A DNA stretch of 64,000 nucleotides from positions 9,431,501 to 9,495,500 of the forward strand of contig OZ005605.1 in assembly GCA_963930655.1 (NCBI GenBank), written 5' to 3'. This stretch comes from Myrica gale (Eukaryota > Streptophyta > Magnoliopsida > Fagales > Myricaceae). The notes below the pieces were generated by a model. The model saw nothing but the letters and a program-made list of their open reading frames with translations. It did not search any database and had not been told where the DNA came from. Numbering within the stretch: the first letter of the stretch is position 1; every line of letters starts with the position of its first letter. Positions 36,055-48,441 of this stretch are shown one piece after another. The position numbers and the translations under genes were made by a program.

Positions 36055-37296
36055 TCGATTGATGACTGATTTTCAAAAAGAAATGATTTCATAATTCTTA
36101 AAGTCTAAAAGAATATTTGAATCGCTTGTAGGCGATCCACGTGTCTGTATACACGAACAAGGAGACCAAGTGTAAGTGGATACTGTAAGTGTACAGTAAG
36201 TATTCTTTTTTTTTAAAACTGGAATGACACACTGCATCGTTTCATGAATAAGCATGAATTTTAAGAAAGCATGACATGATATGAATTTCATGAACAAGCA
36301 TGAATTTTAAGCAAGTATGAATTTTAAGCAAGCATGACATGACATGTGCATTGCATGAATTTTTCAAGAAGAAAATTATGCAATGATTTTTATGGAAAGA
36401 ATATGAGAAGTTTTATGAAACGATAAGTTAAGATTAAGGGCACTGGTCGGTACCGTACAATCAAGTTGGACTCCCATACCGAAGGTCATTTATGAGAAGG
36501 ATGGGTGAATCCAAGAGGCTGTGCAAGCCACACTGAAGGACAGTGAGAAGGTGTGGTGCCTCCAAGGGTCGTGTCTAGCCATCAGGCCTGGGGCCACTTC
36601 AAGGGCTAGCTCGACCATATGTTAAGGTCTCCAAGGGAATTCGGGGACGGTTCCGAAGGGAACGCACAACCCTGACTTCAGAGGTCAAATGGAGCGAGCC
36701 CATAAGTAAAAGACATGAAATAATTATGATAAGGCCAACAAGGGCACAAGTACGAAGAAGCAATTTTTAAGGGCCAAGGGCCAGTTTTACAAGCAAGTAT
36801 GAAAGAAAGTGGTTTTCAAGGGCCTGGGGCCGAAAACACTAAGCAAGAGCATATGCATAATTCATGAGCATGCATATGCATCAATTATCAAGTTTTCTTT
36901 CTTTCATGATTAAGCAAGCATAAGTCAAGACCATGATTTAAGTTTTACGTTTTTCCCTTACTGAGTCTTTTTGACTCACGTTTTTAAAATTGTGTCATTC
37001 CAGATGTATCAGGTGAAGAGAGTCAGGAGGACTACCTGACCTAGATGCCCAAGATATTATGTTTCGCATTTTGTTGATAGTGACACGAGCGTCACTAATT
37101 GGGTTTTAATATGTTAATTATATGTTTTGTATGAACTTAATGAGAACCCTGTTTATGTAAGTATTTGCTCGAACCCCTCGCGATCCTGTACGTTTCCGCC
37201 GTAATCAAGTAAGAATATAAGTAAGAACGCTGGAGCCATCCGGGGGATAGCTCGCGGCTTCCACGGTCCCTGCGGGATGCCGTTCGGGGCGTGACA
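33210..37296 (+). repeat. E3 5' LTR (4,087 bp)
   Basis: Ends TGTGAGACCCC and GGGGCGTGACA. Contains a GATAAG-rich cluster (33623-33870), an (AT)n microsatellite (36009-36052), and the stem-loop domain closed by CTGGAATGACACA (36219-36231) and TGTGTCATTCCAG (36991-37003). Within the domain, stems pair at 36473-36505, 36528-36556 and 36575-36609. Confidence 0.97.
33623..33870 (+). promoter_or_regulatory. GATAAG cluster in the E3 5' LTR
   Basis: About ten GATAAG or near-GATAAG copies in 250 bp, some in inverted arrangement around 33661-33690. GATAAG is the plant I-box/GATA-factor core. A regulatory role is inference. Equivalent clusters are at 43398-43647 and 59756-59955. Confidence 0.45.
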
Positions 37297-37303
37297 ATTA
37301 AGT

Positions 37304-37315
37304 TGGTATCAGAGG
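37304..37315 (+). other. E3 primer-binding site
   Basis: TGGTATCAGAGG, seven bases after the 5' LTR, matches the initiator tRNA-Met complement except at the last position. Confidence 0.88.
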
Positions 37316-37458
37316 ATCGGAGGGTAGAGTCGTAGAACATAGGGAACGAAGTAGAACCCTAAACCCTAACGCATGAGATAACACGATTAGGGTTAACTAT
37401 GATAAGAATTTTTGAGGTTGAGGATGTTCTAAGCTGAACGATAACCTTGAAGTGCAGG

Positions 37459-40400
37459 ATGGCACCTAGGAGGCCAACAAGAAATCAAGAGTCCGAGGTT
37501 CCCGGAGTTACTACCGAGGATGTGTTAAGGCACATGGCTCAGCTAGTTGCCGAGCACGTGCAGCCGGGTTCCCATGCTGAAGGGGCCCGAGGACGCCCTG
37601 AGGGGTGTACGTTCGACCAGTTTAACCGCCAGCACCCGCCAGCGTACAACGGCAGGGGAGATGCCATATTAGCAGAAAATTGGCTGGTAGAGATGAAAGA
37701 GCTACTTGAGGTCTTGGGGTGTACCGAGGCCCAGAAGTTAAGTTATGCTACCTTCAAGCTGCAAGGGGATGCCAAAAGATGGTGGCAGTCCGAGAAGGTG
37801 TTGCTGGAATAGGAGCTGGGAGAGCAGCCCATAACCTGGGAGAGGTTCCAGCAAGAATTTTTAGATCGTTATTTCCCACGAACGACCCGGGAAGCGAAGG
37901 CAAGGGAATTCGCTACCCTAACCCAAGGAGCCATGACGGTGGAGCAATACGTAGGCCGATTCATGGAGCTGGTGCGGTTTGCCCCGTACTTGGTGCCCGA
38001 TGAGGAAAGGAAGGCCCGAAAGTTTGAGGAAGGGTTGCACCCGCGGGTCTATGACAGGGTGTATAGTCACAACCTTAAAACCCTGGCAGAAGTAATTGAA
38101 CGGGCAGTGATAGTGGAGAGAGGACTGCAGAGGATAGCAGTCTATCATGACCTGCAAAAGAGGAAGGCTCCTTCCAACCCAACCATTCCGCAGATGCCTT
38201 GGAAGAAAAGTAGGCCAGAGCCGTCACAGAGGCAGCCTCAGAGGTCGAACCAGAGGCCGAACCCGAGGCCAAACCAGAGGCCTGGTGGAGCTCAGAATGC
38301 CGGAGGGAATCAATTTCCTCTGTGCAACAAGTGCAACAAGAGACACCCAGGGGAGTGCAGACAGGGTTTATGTTTTAAGTGCGGGAAGCCTGGTCACTTC
38401 GCCAGAGACTGTAGGAGTGCAGGCAGCTCAAACCAAGCACCCCGACCCCCGCAGCAGGACAATGCAAGAAGGCAGGGAGGCCCAACACAGGCGAGGTTAT
38501 ATGCAATGACTCCGGAGGACGCGGAGAACCAGAACCGAGTGGTGGCAGGTAAGTTGCCCTTGCCCCAGGAGGAAGCCCTAGTCCTGTTTGATTCAGGGGC
38601 CACGCATTCATTCATTGCATCAGCATATTGCAAGACACATACCTTAAATAGTGAGTTGTTGGATTGTGGTGTCCTTGTGTCAACGCCCGCTGGGGGAAGA
38701 GTCGAGTGTAGCCGGATGGTGAAGGACTATCCGATAGAGGTAGAAGGGCAAGTCATGTTAGCTGATTTGATAGTTATGGAGATGGGAGGATTTGATATCA
38801 TCCTAGGTATGGATTGGTTGTCGAAACATGGCGCCAATATTCGGTGCTATGAGAAGAAGGTCGTGTTCCAAAAGGAGGGGAGACCGGATTGTTGTTTTAC
38901 CGGTATGAGGAAAATGGAGCGAAGGCCAGCAATTGTCTCGGCCCTGCAAGCTAAGAGATTGTTGCAAGGAGGGCACGAGGGAATTCTAGTATGGGCAAGT
39001 GATACGCGAAGTGATACGCAGAACGAGGTCCCTGCGTTTGACCAAACCCCAATAGTGACTGAGTTTCCGGATGTATTCCCGGAAGACCTACCGGGGTTAC
39101 CGCCGGATAGGGAGGTGGAGTTCGGAATTGAATTGGAAGCTGGGACAGTCCCAATTTCCAAGATGCCGTATCGAATGGCTCCGGCAGAGCTAAAGGAACT
39201 GAAGGTCCAACTGGAAGATCTCTTGGAGAAGGGATTTATAAGGCCGAGTGTGTCGCCTTGGGGAGCACCGATCCTATTTGTGAAAAAGAAGGACGGAAGT
39301 CTCCGGATGTGTATTGATTATAGGGAGTTGAATAAGGTGACTGTGAAGAATAGGTACCTGCTACCTCGCATTGACGATTTGTTCGATCAATTGCAGGGGG
39401 CACAAATATTTTCAAGAATTGATTTGAGGTCGGGTTACCACCAGTTGAAGGTTAAGGAGGGAGATATATCAAAGACGGCCTTTCGAACCCGATATGGTCA
39501 CTATGAATTTTTGGTGATGCCGTTTGGATTAACTAATGCCCCGGCCGCATTTATGGACTTGATGAATCGAGTGTTCAGGGAGTTCCTGGATAAATTTGTG
39601 GTGGTGTTCATAGACGATATTCTTATTTATTCTCGGAACCAGGAGGAGCATGAGGAGCATCTCAGGATTGTTTTGCAGATCCTAAGGGAGAAGAAGCTGT
39701 ATGCTAAATTCTCCAAGTGCGAGTTTTGGTTGCAGCAAGTCCGATTTTTAGGGCATGTAGTGTCGGGAGAAGGAATTGCTGTAGATCCCGGAAAGGTTGA
39801 TGCGGTTTTCAAATGGCCTAGACCTACAAATATTAAGGAGATAAGAAGTTTCCTGGGATTAGCAGGGTATTACCGGAGGTTTATCAAGGAATTCTCAAAG
39901 ATAGCTATGTCGATGACCTCGTTGACCAAGAAGAACGTTAAGTTCGATTGGACAGACGAGTGTGAGCAAAGTTTCCAGACGCTAAAGGCTCATCTGGTTA
40001 CTGCCCCGGTGTTAGCATTGCCCTCGGAGCATGGGGAGTATGAGATCTATACGGACGCCTCAAAGCACGGTCTTGGGTGTGTGTTGATGCAAGATAAGAG
40101 GGTTATAACCTATGCATCGAGGCAACTGAGGCCCCACGAAGTGAATTATCCTACTCACGACTTGGAGTTGGCTGCAATCGTGCATGCTCTGAAAATATGG
40201 AGGCATTATCTCTATGGGGTTAAGTGCGAGATATTTACAGACCATAAGAGCCTCAAGTACTTCAACACTCAGAAGGAGCTGAATATGAGGCAACGGCGCT
40301 GGTTGGAGTTGATCAAGGACTATGATTGCACCATTAGCTACTATCCTGGGAAAGCTAACGTGGTGGCTGATGCTTTAAGCCGGAAGTCGGCTGAAACAAG

Positions 40401-41940
40401 TGCCGTAGAGGTAGTAGCTAAGGAGATCATGGAGGATCTAAAAAGAGAGGAGATCACGCTTGTATTGGCCGACCGGTATGTTTCCATCGCAGGGCTGTCA
40501 TTGCAACCATCGCTGGAGGAGCGAATCTGTGAAGCCCAGAAGAGCGATGCGGTGATAGTAGGGATTAGGGAAAGGATTGAGAAGAATAATGATCCCGATT
40601 TTGAGGATAGGGATGGAGTGCTGAGGTACCGAAGTAGAAAATGTGTCCCTGGTGATGGGGGAATCAAGGAGTTGATTTTGGCAGAGGCGCATACTACGCC
40701 CTATACCATCCACCCTGGAGGAACGAAGATGTATCAAGACATCAAGAAAGTTTACTGGTGGCCGAATATGAAGAGAGAGATAGCAGAGTATGTCGCTCGA
40801 TGCCTGACTTGTCAGAGAGTGAAAGCAGAGCACCAGAGGCCAGCAGGAACATTGAAGCCTCTGGAGATCCCTGAATGGAAGTGGGAAGGAATAGCCATGG
40901 ATTTTGTAGTAGGGCTACCGAGAACGACAGCTGGCTACGATGCAATATGGGTAGTAGTGGACCGATTGACCAAGTCAGCCCACTTTCTGCCCATCAGGGT
41001 GAAGTACACCCCGGAAAGGCTAGCTGAAGTTTATCTCCAAGAAATTGTGAGGCTCCATGGCATACCAAAGAGCATAGTGTCGGATAGGGATCCGAGATTT
41101 ACGTCAAGGTTTTGGAGAAGATTGCAGGAGTCCCTAGGCACTAAGTTGAATTTTAGCACTGCTTTCCACCCACAGACGGATGGCCAATCGGAGCGGACCA
41201 TTCAAATTTTGGAAGACATGCTTCGAGCATGCGTCATTGACTTCAAAGGAAGCTGGGCTCAGTATTTGCCGCTAGCAGAGTTCGCATACAACAACAGTTT
41301 CCAATCAAGTATTGGCATGGCACCGTATGAAGCTTTGTATGGACGGAGGTGTAGGTCGCCATTATATTGGGATGAAGTAGGAGAGGGGAGACTGTTGGGG
41401 CCGGAGATAATTTTACAGACAAAAGAAAAGATTCGGTTGATAAAAGAAAGACTTATTACGGCCCAAAGTCGGCAGAAGAGTTATGCGGACAACCGACGAA
41501 GAGAGTTGGCCTTTGAAGAAGGGAGTAAAGTATTTTTGAAGATTTCTCCAACGAAGGGGGTAGCACGATTCGGGAAGAAAGGGAAACTTCAGCCCCGGTT
41601 TATAGGACCTTTCGAGATCCTGGAGCATGTTGGACCAATGGCGTATAGACTGGCCTTACCGCCATCAATTGCGGGAGTACATGATGTGTTCCACGTATCG
41701 CTCCTGCGCAAATACGTGTCTGACCCTACCCATGTACTAGAGTATGAACCTTTGCAGATTAGGGAGAACCTTACCTATGTAGAGGAACCAGTAAGGATCA
41801 TCGATAGAAAAGAGCAACAATTGAGGACCAAGGTGATACCGCTTGTGAAGGTTCTATGGAGGAATCATGGGGTAGAGGAGGCGTCTTGGGAGTTAGAAAG
41901 TGATATGTACAAGAAGTACCCCCAGTTAAAAGGAGAATAG
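37459..41940 (+). mobile_element. E3 gag-pol coding region (nearly whole)
   Basis: Collinear with the E2 polyprotein and almost the same length. It starts MAPRRPTRNQ and has the CCHC knuckle [14 protein letters not shown], protease core [12 protein letters not shown] with [10 protein letters not shown], RNase H with [13 protein letters not shown], integrase with [13 protein letters not shown] and [14 protein letters not shown], and a [16 protein letters not shown] chromodomain-like tail. Same Tekay/Del lineage as E1 and E2, and closer to E1 in sequence. About one interruption, so treated as a fossil. Confidence 0.93.
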
Positions 41941-42105
41941 GATCCAAATGTTTATTTCCCTCCCTATTGATTGAATGTTTGGCTTGTATGAGTATTATTG
42001 TCTGATATTTGTGCTTGACTTCCTTACATAAAGAATGCTAATTCTTTGTGATATATGATGATATTTTGTATGCATACATGACTGACCGTTGTATTATGTT
42101 GTCAG

Positions 42106-42945
42106 ATGCCACCGAGTAGTCGACCCCCTCGTTCCCAGCATTCGGGCACGCCTTCTCAGAGAAGGATGACCGCACGAGAGTACCGCAGTTTATTTCGGGT
42201 TAACCATAGAACCCAAGGTTCGACGAGACAGTCGGGAAGCCAGGAGGCTCCGACTCACGCATCACATGAGACGGATAGAGGGGACCCCCGAGGAGCGTAC
42301 CAAACCCACGTAACGTATTGGCAGCAAGGTATGGCGGGGACATACCAGCCCCCGCCACCCCCGGCACCTGACCAACCTGGACCTTCCAGGTGGGGTCAAC
42401 CCTTATCTCCAGATTGTTCTGGATATCTGGAGGGTATTTATTGGCCAGAGTCGCCAATAAACGTCATTCCCTTAAGGACCATGTTACCCGAAGACTTTGA
42501 GGAAGATCCGGAAGAGGATCCGGAAGAGGACCCAGAGGAGGATCCGGAAGAAGACCCCATGGAACAACATCCGATACCTAGTGAGACTAGAGAACGATCC
42601 CAAGAAAGACCTAGGCGTAGTAACTCGAGACGTGAGTGTACACCTAGGCGATGTAACGAGAACCGACACCGTCGAAGAGTTAGGGCTCAAGACGCTGGAT
42701 CGGAGACCCACTTTTCATCACAGGAAGTAGAGTCTAGACCTAGGTTTCATGGACCACCCGAGAACGTCATCCATGACCCTAGTCTAGAGGAACCAAGCCA
42801 AGGAATCAGATCGCACTCTTGGACGGGGAGTAATTCCCCAGATCGCGTTTACCAGGGAGAGATTAGTAGTGGGACAAGCACTAACGTTCGTCCCAATCCC
42901 CATTGTCCTACACCTACGCAGTCAGGACAAAATTTCTGGTGGTAA
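42106..42945 (+). CDS. E3 extra ORF downstream of pol (279 codons, unknown function)
   Basis: A sense-strand ORF begins 165 bp after the pol stop and ends about 40 bp before the 3' LTR. It starts MPPSSRPPRSQH. Visible features: an arginine-rich start with QRRMTAREYRSL; a proline-rich part (YQPPPPPAPDQPGPSRW) near residues 85-100; an acidic tandem of Glu-Asp-Pro units near 125-150; an arginine-rich, possibly nucleic-acid-binding or nuclear-localising stretch near 165-195; and a C-terminal NFWW. No transmembrane segment or zinc finger is visible. It looks disordered. E1 holds a decayed homologue at 9283-10112 in the same place, so it is a real part of this subfamily. It does not look like an envelope protein. 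I do not recognise it. Confidence 0.7.
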   Translation: MPPSSRPPRSQHSGTPSQRRMTAREYRSLFRVNHRTQGSTRQSGSQEAPTHASHETDRGDPRGAYQTHVTYWQQGMAGTYQPPPPPAPDQPGPSRWGQPLSPDCSGYLEGIYWPESPINVIPLRTMLPEDFEEDPEEDPEEDPEEDPEEDPMEQHPIPSETRERSQERPRRSNSRRECTPRRCNENRHRRRVRAQDAGSETHFSSQEVESRPRFHGPPENVIHDPSLEEPSQGIRSHSWTGSNSPDRVYQGEISSGTSTNVRPNPHCPTPTQSGQNFWW

Positions 42946-42971
42946 AAGAAATTCCGAGGTCGGAATTTTTA

Positions 42972-42985
42972 TAAGGAGGGGAGAA
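42972..42985 (+). other. E3 polypurine tract
   Basis: TAAGGAGGGGAGAA directly before the 3' LTR. Confidence 0.85.
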
Positions 42986-45778
42986 TGTGAGACCCCGATT
43001 TTCTCCTACGTAATTGCTTATGTATTATTTTATTTTTCCAATGTAATAGTTTTTATTTCTTAATGGGGCTATGTTTTGGCCAATGTATGGCCTAATTTTT
43101 ATGTTATGGTATTTCGATTAAAATGGGATTTTATTTCATAAAATCTCTTAAAATAATTTTAATGTCATTTTATGCAAGTAAGTTCCTCTTTTACAAATTT
43201 ATATTTTTCATTTACCTAATATGATTCATGGACCTTATAATTTGAATTATGCTTTAATAATTTCCTTGTATAAGCCGAAATTGTTAATAGATTAAATAAT
43301 GAAATTCTTTTGAATACATGGATTAAATATTGTATGTGACATGTAATATTATGATGTGTTCTATATTATTAATAGAATTTCCATATGAATATTCAATGAT
43401 AAGCTATGTAGTTATGTGATAAGTTTAGAAATGATTTAATTGATAAGCACACTTGCTTATCATAGTGATAAGCAAGCATGATAAGTTAGGAAACTTTTAG
43501 AGTGATAAAGCCTTGTGATTATTGTAGAGATAGGCTAAGGCCATTATCACATGATAAGATATCATACTTGTAAGGTGATAAGCTATTGGAATGGATAGAT
43601 AAGTAAGAGAGCTTATAAAGTGATAAGTTAGGTGATAAGTGAAAACCAAGTTGAAAGTTAGTTGCAATTTAATGTGGAAGTAACTAGGTTGGTTGGAAAG
43701 CAACCAAACTAAGCAAAAGGAAGGCCTTATACGTGAAAGACTATGAGGAGAAGGTTGAAAGCCAAAATGAGGTGCCATGTGATGTGTAAGAGATGTGTAA
43801 GAAGGTGTAAGTGTGTAAGAATTGATAAGACAAAGCATTGAAGTAAAAAGAGAAGAGAAAAGCAAAGAGAAGGAGTGATGGTCGATGGACTCATGGGAGG
43901 AGAGAGAGTGATGTAATTCAAACACAAGCTTGGCTAAGGGGACAAGATTTGATGGGGAGAAAAGATGAAAGAAAGAGAGAGAGAAGGATGTGGACATGGC
44001 CTTGGTCGGCCAACTCCTCCATTCATCCCCCCTCCCTCTTTCAAATTCTCTCATGACCATTCTCTCTCTCAAACCCTATGTCATAGCCTTAGGGTTGCAT
44101 TGGGAGATTCAATCTCTCACAAACCCCTTGCAAGTGCCATGACCGAACCCCTCATTTCACTCAACTCTCTCCCATTCCAAGCCTTGGCTGAATATTGCAA
44201 ACCTCTCCATTCTCTCCCATTTTCAAGCCTTGACCGAACCTCACACTCAAGAGTTCAAGGTTTGTTCATTTCATCTTGCATCTAAACCACTTCCATCTAG
44301 CTTGCCAAAACCCATTCCAAAAGCCAAATAAATCTCTCTTGTTGTAGACAAAAATCCTACCATGAAAACCTAGCCATTTGACACCATTATTCTTCAAACT
44401 TACCATGTCCTCTTCACCACCATAGAGCTTCTTTTAAACCAAGCTTGGTCATTTCTAAGGAGGGTGGACCGAATCTTTGAAGGAGGAAAAGGATAGGAAG
44501 AGTTGGTAAAGAGTGAAGGTAAGATTAGTTCATTGATGTTCTTGCCTTAAGCATCACAAGTACTAACCAAGATGCTTTATTTTCTAGGTGCTCAAGCTTG
44601 GATAAACAACAAGGTAAGACCAAATGTGATGATGTTGGTTTAGCATAAGTGGCCGAATGGTTCATGTATAGATCTTGAAGTTTTAGTTTGTTAAATGCCT
44701 TGAAGTTGTTAGATCTTGGATGCTTAGGAACCCTAGGTTGTTTGCATGCTAGATCTAACCATGGAAGCCCTAGATCTAAGGTTGTATGTGAAGAAAAATG
44801 TAAATGAAGAACAATGTAAGCTAAAGGAAGTTAGATCTGAGTTTTGATATATTGGGTTGATGAAAAATGATATCTTTGTTTAGATCTATGGATATTAGTG
44901 TGAATAAAGAGTAGATCTATTGTTGATGGAATTATTTGATGAAAAGATTAAGTGCATGCATGCTAGTTAGGTCACAAATGCAAAGGATATGCATGATATG
45001 ATTTTTAGCATGAAAAGGTAAATTTTGGGGTGTGGCCGAAAATGAGCTATGTGGATTTTCATGTATAGTTTTGAATATGTGTAGATCTGGACATTGGACT
45101 TAACATGTGCAAGATTTATGACCTTAATGCATAATAGATGATTATGTTAAGTATTGGAAGCATGCATATTGAAGGAAATAAAAGAAACTAATCATTTGGG
45201 TAAAAACATGTGTTGGCCGAATGCCATGAGTATGGTGTATGGTGTTGGTGCTTTGATTTATAGATATTAGGTTGTGAAATTGTTGATTGGAGGATGGGAT
45301 CACCCTTGGAGAAAAGTTGTGATTAATTGGTGCATAAATGGTAGTGGCCGAATATTGTAAGAAGAGGTAACCCTAAGTGCAATTCATGATTTATGGATTT
45401 TCATTTGTTGTGTGGGATAAGAAAATTGGGTTAGGCTAGTTGGAATAATATTGTAGAGCCATGATCTTTTATTAAATATTATTGGAACCCTAGTTAAGTT
45501 TTACTCGGGTTTTATTTGAGGTTTAAAGTCTAAATTAAGATTTAATCATGAATAATTTATTAATAGTTAGATATAAGGTTTAATGTAGTACGTGTAATAA
45601 AAAGAGACTTAGGTTTAAGTCTAAACCTATGAGTATTATTTAACCCTAATCGAGACATGTACATGGATAAATATATTTTTATTTCAATAAAAATATTAAT
45701 GATTTAATAAGCTAAGTTTTGAATATTTGTTAAGGAAAAGAATAAAATAATTATTTTGTAATTAAATGAATTTCAGTG

Positions 45779-45820
<42 letters not shown>

Positions 45821-47061
45821 TCGATTGATGACTGATTTTCAAAAAGAAATGATTTCATAATTCTTAAAGTCTAAAAGAATATTTGAATCGCTTGTAGGCG
45901 ATCCACGTGTCTGTATACACGAACAAGGAGACCAAGTGTAAGTGGATACTGTAAGTGTACAGTAAGTATTCTTTTTTTTAAAACTGGAATGACACACTGC
46001 ATCGTTTCATGAATAAGCATGAATTTTAAGAAAGCATGACATGATATGAATTTCATGAACAAGCATGAATTTTAAGCAAGTATGAATTTTAAGCAAGCAT
46101 GACATGACATGTGCATTGCATGAATTTTTCAAGAAGAAAATTATGCAATGATTTTTATGGAAAGAATATGAGAAGTTTTATGAAACGATAAGTTAAGATT
46201 AAGGGCACTGGTCGGTACCGTACAATCAAGTTGGACTCCCATACCGAAGGTCATTTATGAGAAGGATGGGTGAATCCAAGAGGCTGTGCAAGCCACACTG
46301 AAGGACAGTGAGAAGGTGTGGTGCCTCCAAGGGTCGTGTCTAGCCATCAGGCCTGGGGCCACTTCAAGGGCTAGCTCGACCAGATGTTAAGGTCTCCAAG
46401 GGAATTCGGGGACGGTTCCGAAGGGAACGCACAACCCTGACTTCAGGGGTCAAATGGAGCGAGCCCACAAGTAAAAGTCATGAAATAATTATGATAAGGC
46501 CAACAAGGGCACAAGTACGAAGAATCAATTTTTAAGGGCCAAGGGCCAGTTTTACAAGCAAGTATGAAAGAAAGTGGTTTTCAAGGGCCTGGGGCCGAAA
46601 ACACTAAGCAAGAGCATATGCATAATTCATGAGCATGCATATGCATCGATTATCAAGTTTTCTTTCTTTCATGATTAAGCAAGCATAAGTCAAGAGCATG
46701 ATTTAAGTTTTACGTTTTTCCCTTACTGAGTCTTTTTGACTCACGTTTTTAAAATTGTGTCATTCCAGATGTATCAGGTGAAGAGAGTCAGGAGGACTAC
46801 CTAACCTAGATGCCCAATATATTATGTTTCGCATTTTGTTGATAGTGACACGAGCGTCACTAATTGGGTTCTAATATGTTAATTATATGTTTTGTATGAA
46901 CTTAATGAGAATCCTGTTTATGTAAGTATTTGCTCGAACCCCTCGCGATCCTGTACGTTTCCGCCGTAATCAAGTAAGAATATAAGTAAGAACGCTGGAG
47001 CCATCCGGGGGATAGCTCGCGGCTGCCACGGTCCCTGCGGGATGCCGTTCGGGGCGTGACA
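42986..47061 (+). repeat. E3 3' LTR (4,076 bp)
   Basis: Pairs with 33210-37296. GATAAG cluster 43398-43647, (AT)n 45784-45818, stem-loop domain 45984-46768. Confidence 0.97.
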
Positions 47062-47459
47062 CTCAAGGTGTCGACACTTCCAACACTTAGTCAAAGCGGG
47101 AAAAATGTAAACTCTCGGGTTTTAGTTAGATGTGTCGACACCATCACTCAAGGTGTCGACACTTCCAACACTTGGTCAAAATTCACGGGAGTTCTGGAAA
47201 AAGGCGAACTCTCGGGTATCGGTCTAATGTGTCGACACTATGACCCAAGGTGTCGACACTTACAACACTTAGTCAAAATTCACTTTGGGCTCCAGAAAAA
47301 GGTAAACTTTCGGGTGTTAGTTTAATGTGTCGACACTATGCTTCAATGTGTCGACACTTACCTCAAAAATCACAAATTCAATCATACATACACTTGCAAT
47401 AATACGTACTTAAGAGGTCATAAGCAATAACTTGACAGACCTAAAATCGGGGTCTCACA
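47062..47459 (-). repeat. LTR-C, right piece with GTGTCGACAC pairs
   Basis: Continues LTR-C after E3 and ends GGGGTCTCACA at 47459, the LTR start on the minus strand. Palindromes at 47068, then pairs at 47132/47153, 47229/47250 and 47327/47348, again at exactly 21 bp. No PPT lies to the right, so the adjoining sequence is the target. Confidence 0.85.
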
Positions 47460-48441
47460 CCAATGCCCACAATCCTTCCAATCATAACCGACAGACATAG
47501 ATCCTTATTTACGTGATCAACCAGTGACCATCTTGGCATCCTTTTCACTCTTAGGCTTGCTGTTTAATTCAATGTCATCAACATACCTTCACTACTATGA
47601 AGGGATCAATATAATTGAAGAAAAGCAATCAAACATGTGCATCAAACAACTCCAACATGGTTGATAATGGGACCACCATGTAATCCACTTAATATCAACT
47701 AAGTACACTGATTCTTCTCATTGATATCATTGATTTCAAATTCTATTCATGAAACAAGCCAAGTCAGCAACCTATAATTCATCTAGCTTAATATCTCTGG
47801 TTTAATACTTTACATTATACCATGCCCGGGTTAATGACCATCGAATTTCCACTATCTTATCTTCAATAAACTTCTTAACTAGGTTTGGTCAACTAGCCTC
47901 AATAATAGGGCCCCACACATCTTCAATTGGAACTCAAAAACTAAATATCTGAAATTTAACAGGAACCGCTCGAGCGCTTGTTGAGTGCCGGTCGAGCACC
48001 AAGTCTCTGTCCAATTTTCATCTATCTTTGCTCGAGCGGTGGTCGAGCGCCAACTCTCTTCATGAAAACTTCCGAGGAAGCTCGAGCACCTGTCGAGCGC
48101 TGTTCAAGTGGCACGACACTGTCCAACATATTTCCTTAGGGCCTGTCGAGCGCTGGTCAAGTGGCTCGACTCTGTATCACAAATTTCCTTAAGGCCGCTC
48201 GAGCGCCTGTCACACGCTGATTGAGCACGATTATGCCTAAAAACAGGGCACTAAAAACTCCCTATTCCAACAACCTAAACATGATTTCTAACTTGATTCT
48301 TTTGACCATTAACAATTCCACACACTTTATCTCATGCCTAAACAATCTTCATGCAACATTGTTCATTCGGCCACATCAATGACACCAATCCTATGCAACC
48401 TTATCTACCCATGATTTTAACTAACCATTTCATTACATCTC
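47460..48441 (-). repeat. LTR-D: Tekay-like LTR, minus orientation, left piece (one-sided)
   Basis: No coding sequence. Assigned to an LTR because it continues, past the LTR-G insertion, into 51199-53244, which ends as an LTR. Its main content is the TCGA-type array at 47968-48230. Confidence 0.55.
47968..48230. repeat. TCGA-core array with 11 bp phasing (LTR-D)
   Basis: TCGA or one-mismatch cores (TCAA, TTGA, TCAC) occur in short runs exactly 11 bp apart: 47970/47981/47992, 48032/48043, 48082/48093/48104, 48146/48157, 48199/48210/48221. Many are embedded in GCTCGAGCGC. One later step (48157 to 48166) is 9 bp. Confidence 0.85.

Larger units (their letters stand above)
33210..47061 (+). mobile_element. 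E3: nearly whole Ty3/gypsy Tekay-like chromovirus, 13.85 kb
   Basis: 5' LTR 33210-37296 and 3' LTR 42986-47061, with a perfect target duplication CTCAA (33205-33209 and 47062-47066). PBS TGGTATCAGAGG at 37304, gag-pol 37459-41940, an extra ORF 42106-42945 and a PPT just before 42986. About 18 substitutions between LTRs were counted by eye over some 4.05 kb, plus an AT-microsatellite length difference. That suggests an insertion on the order of a few hundred thousand years or less (rate assumed). Coding region nearly whole, with about one break. Confidence 0.96.
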
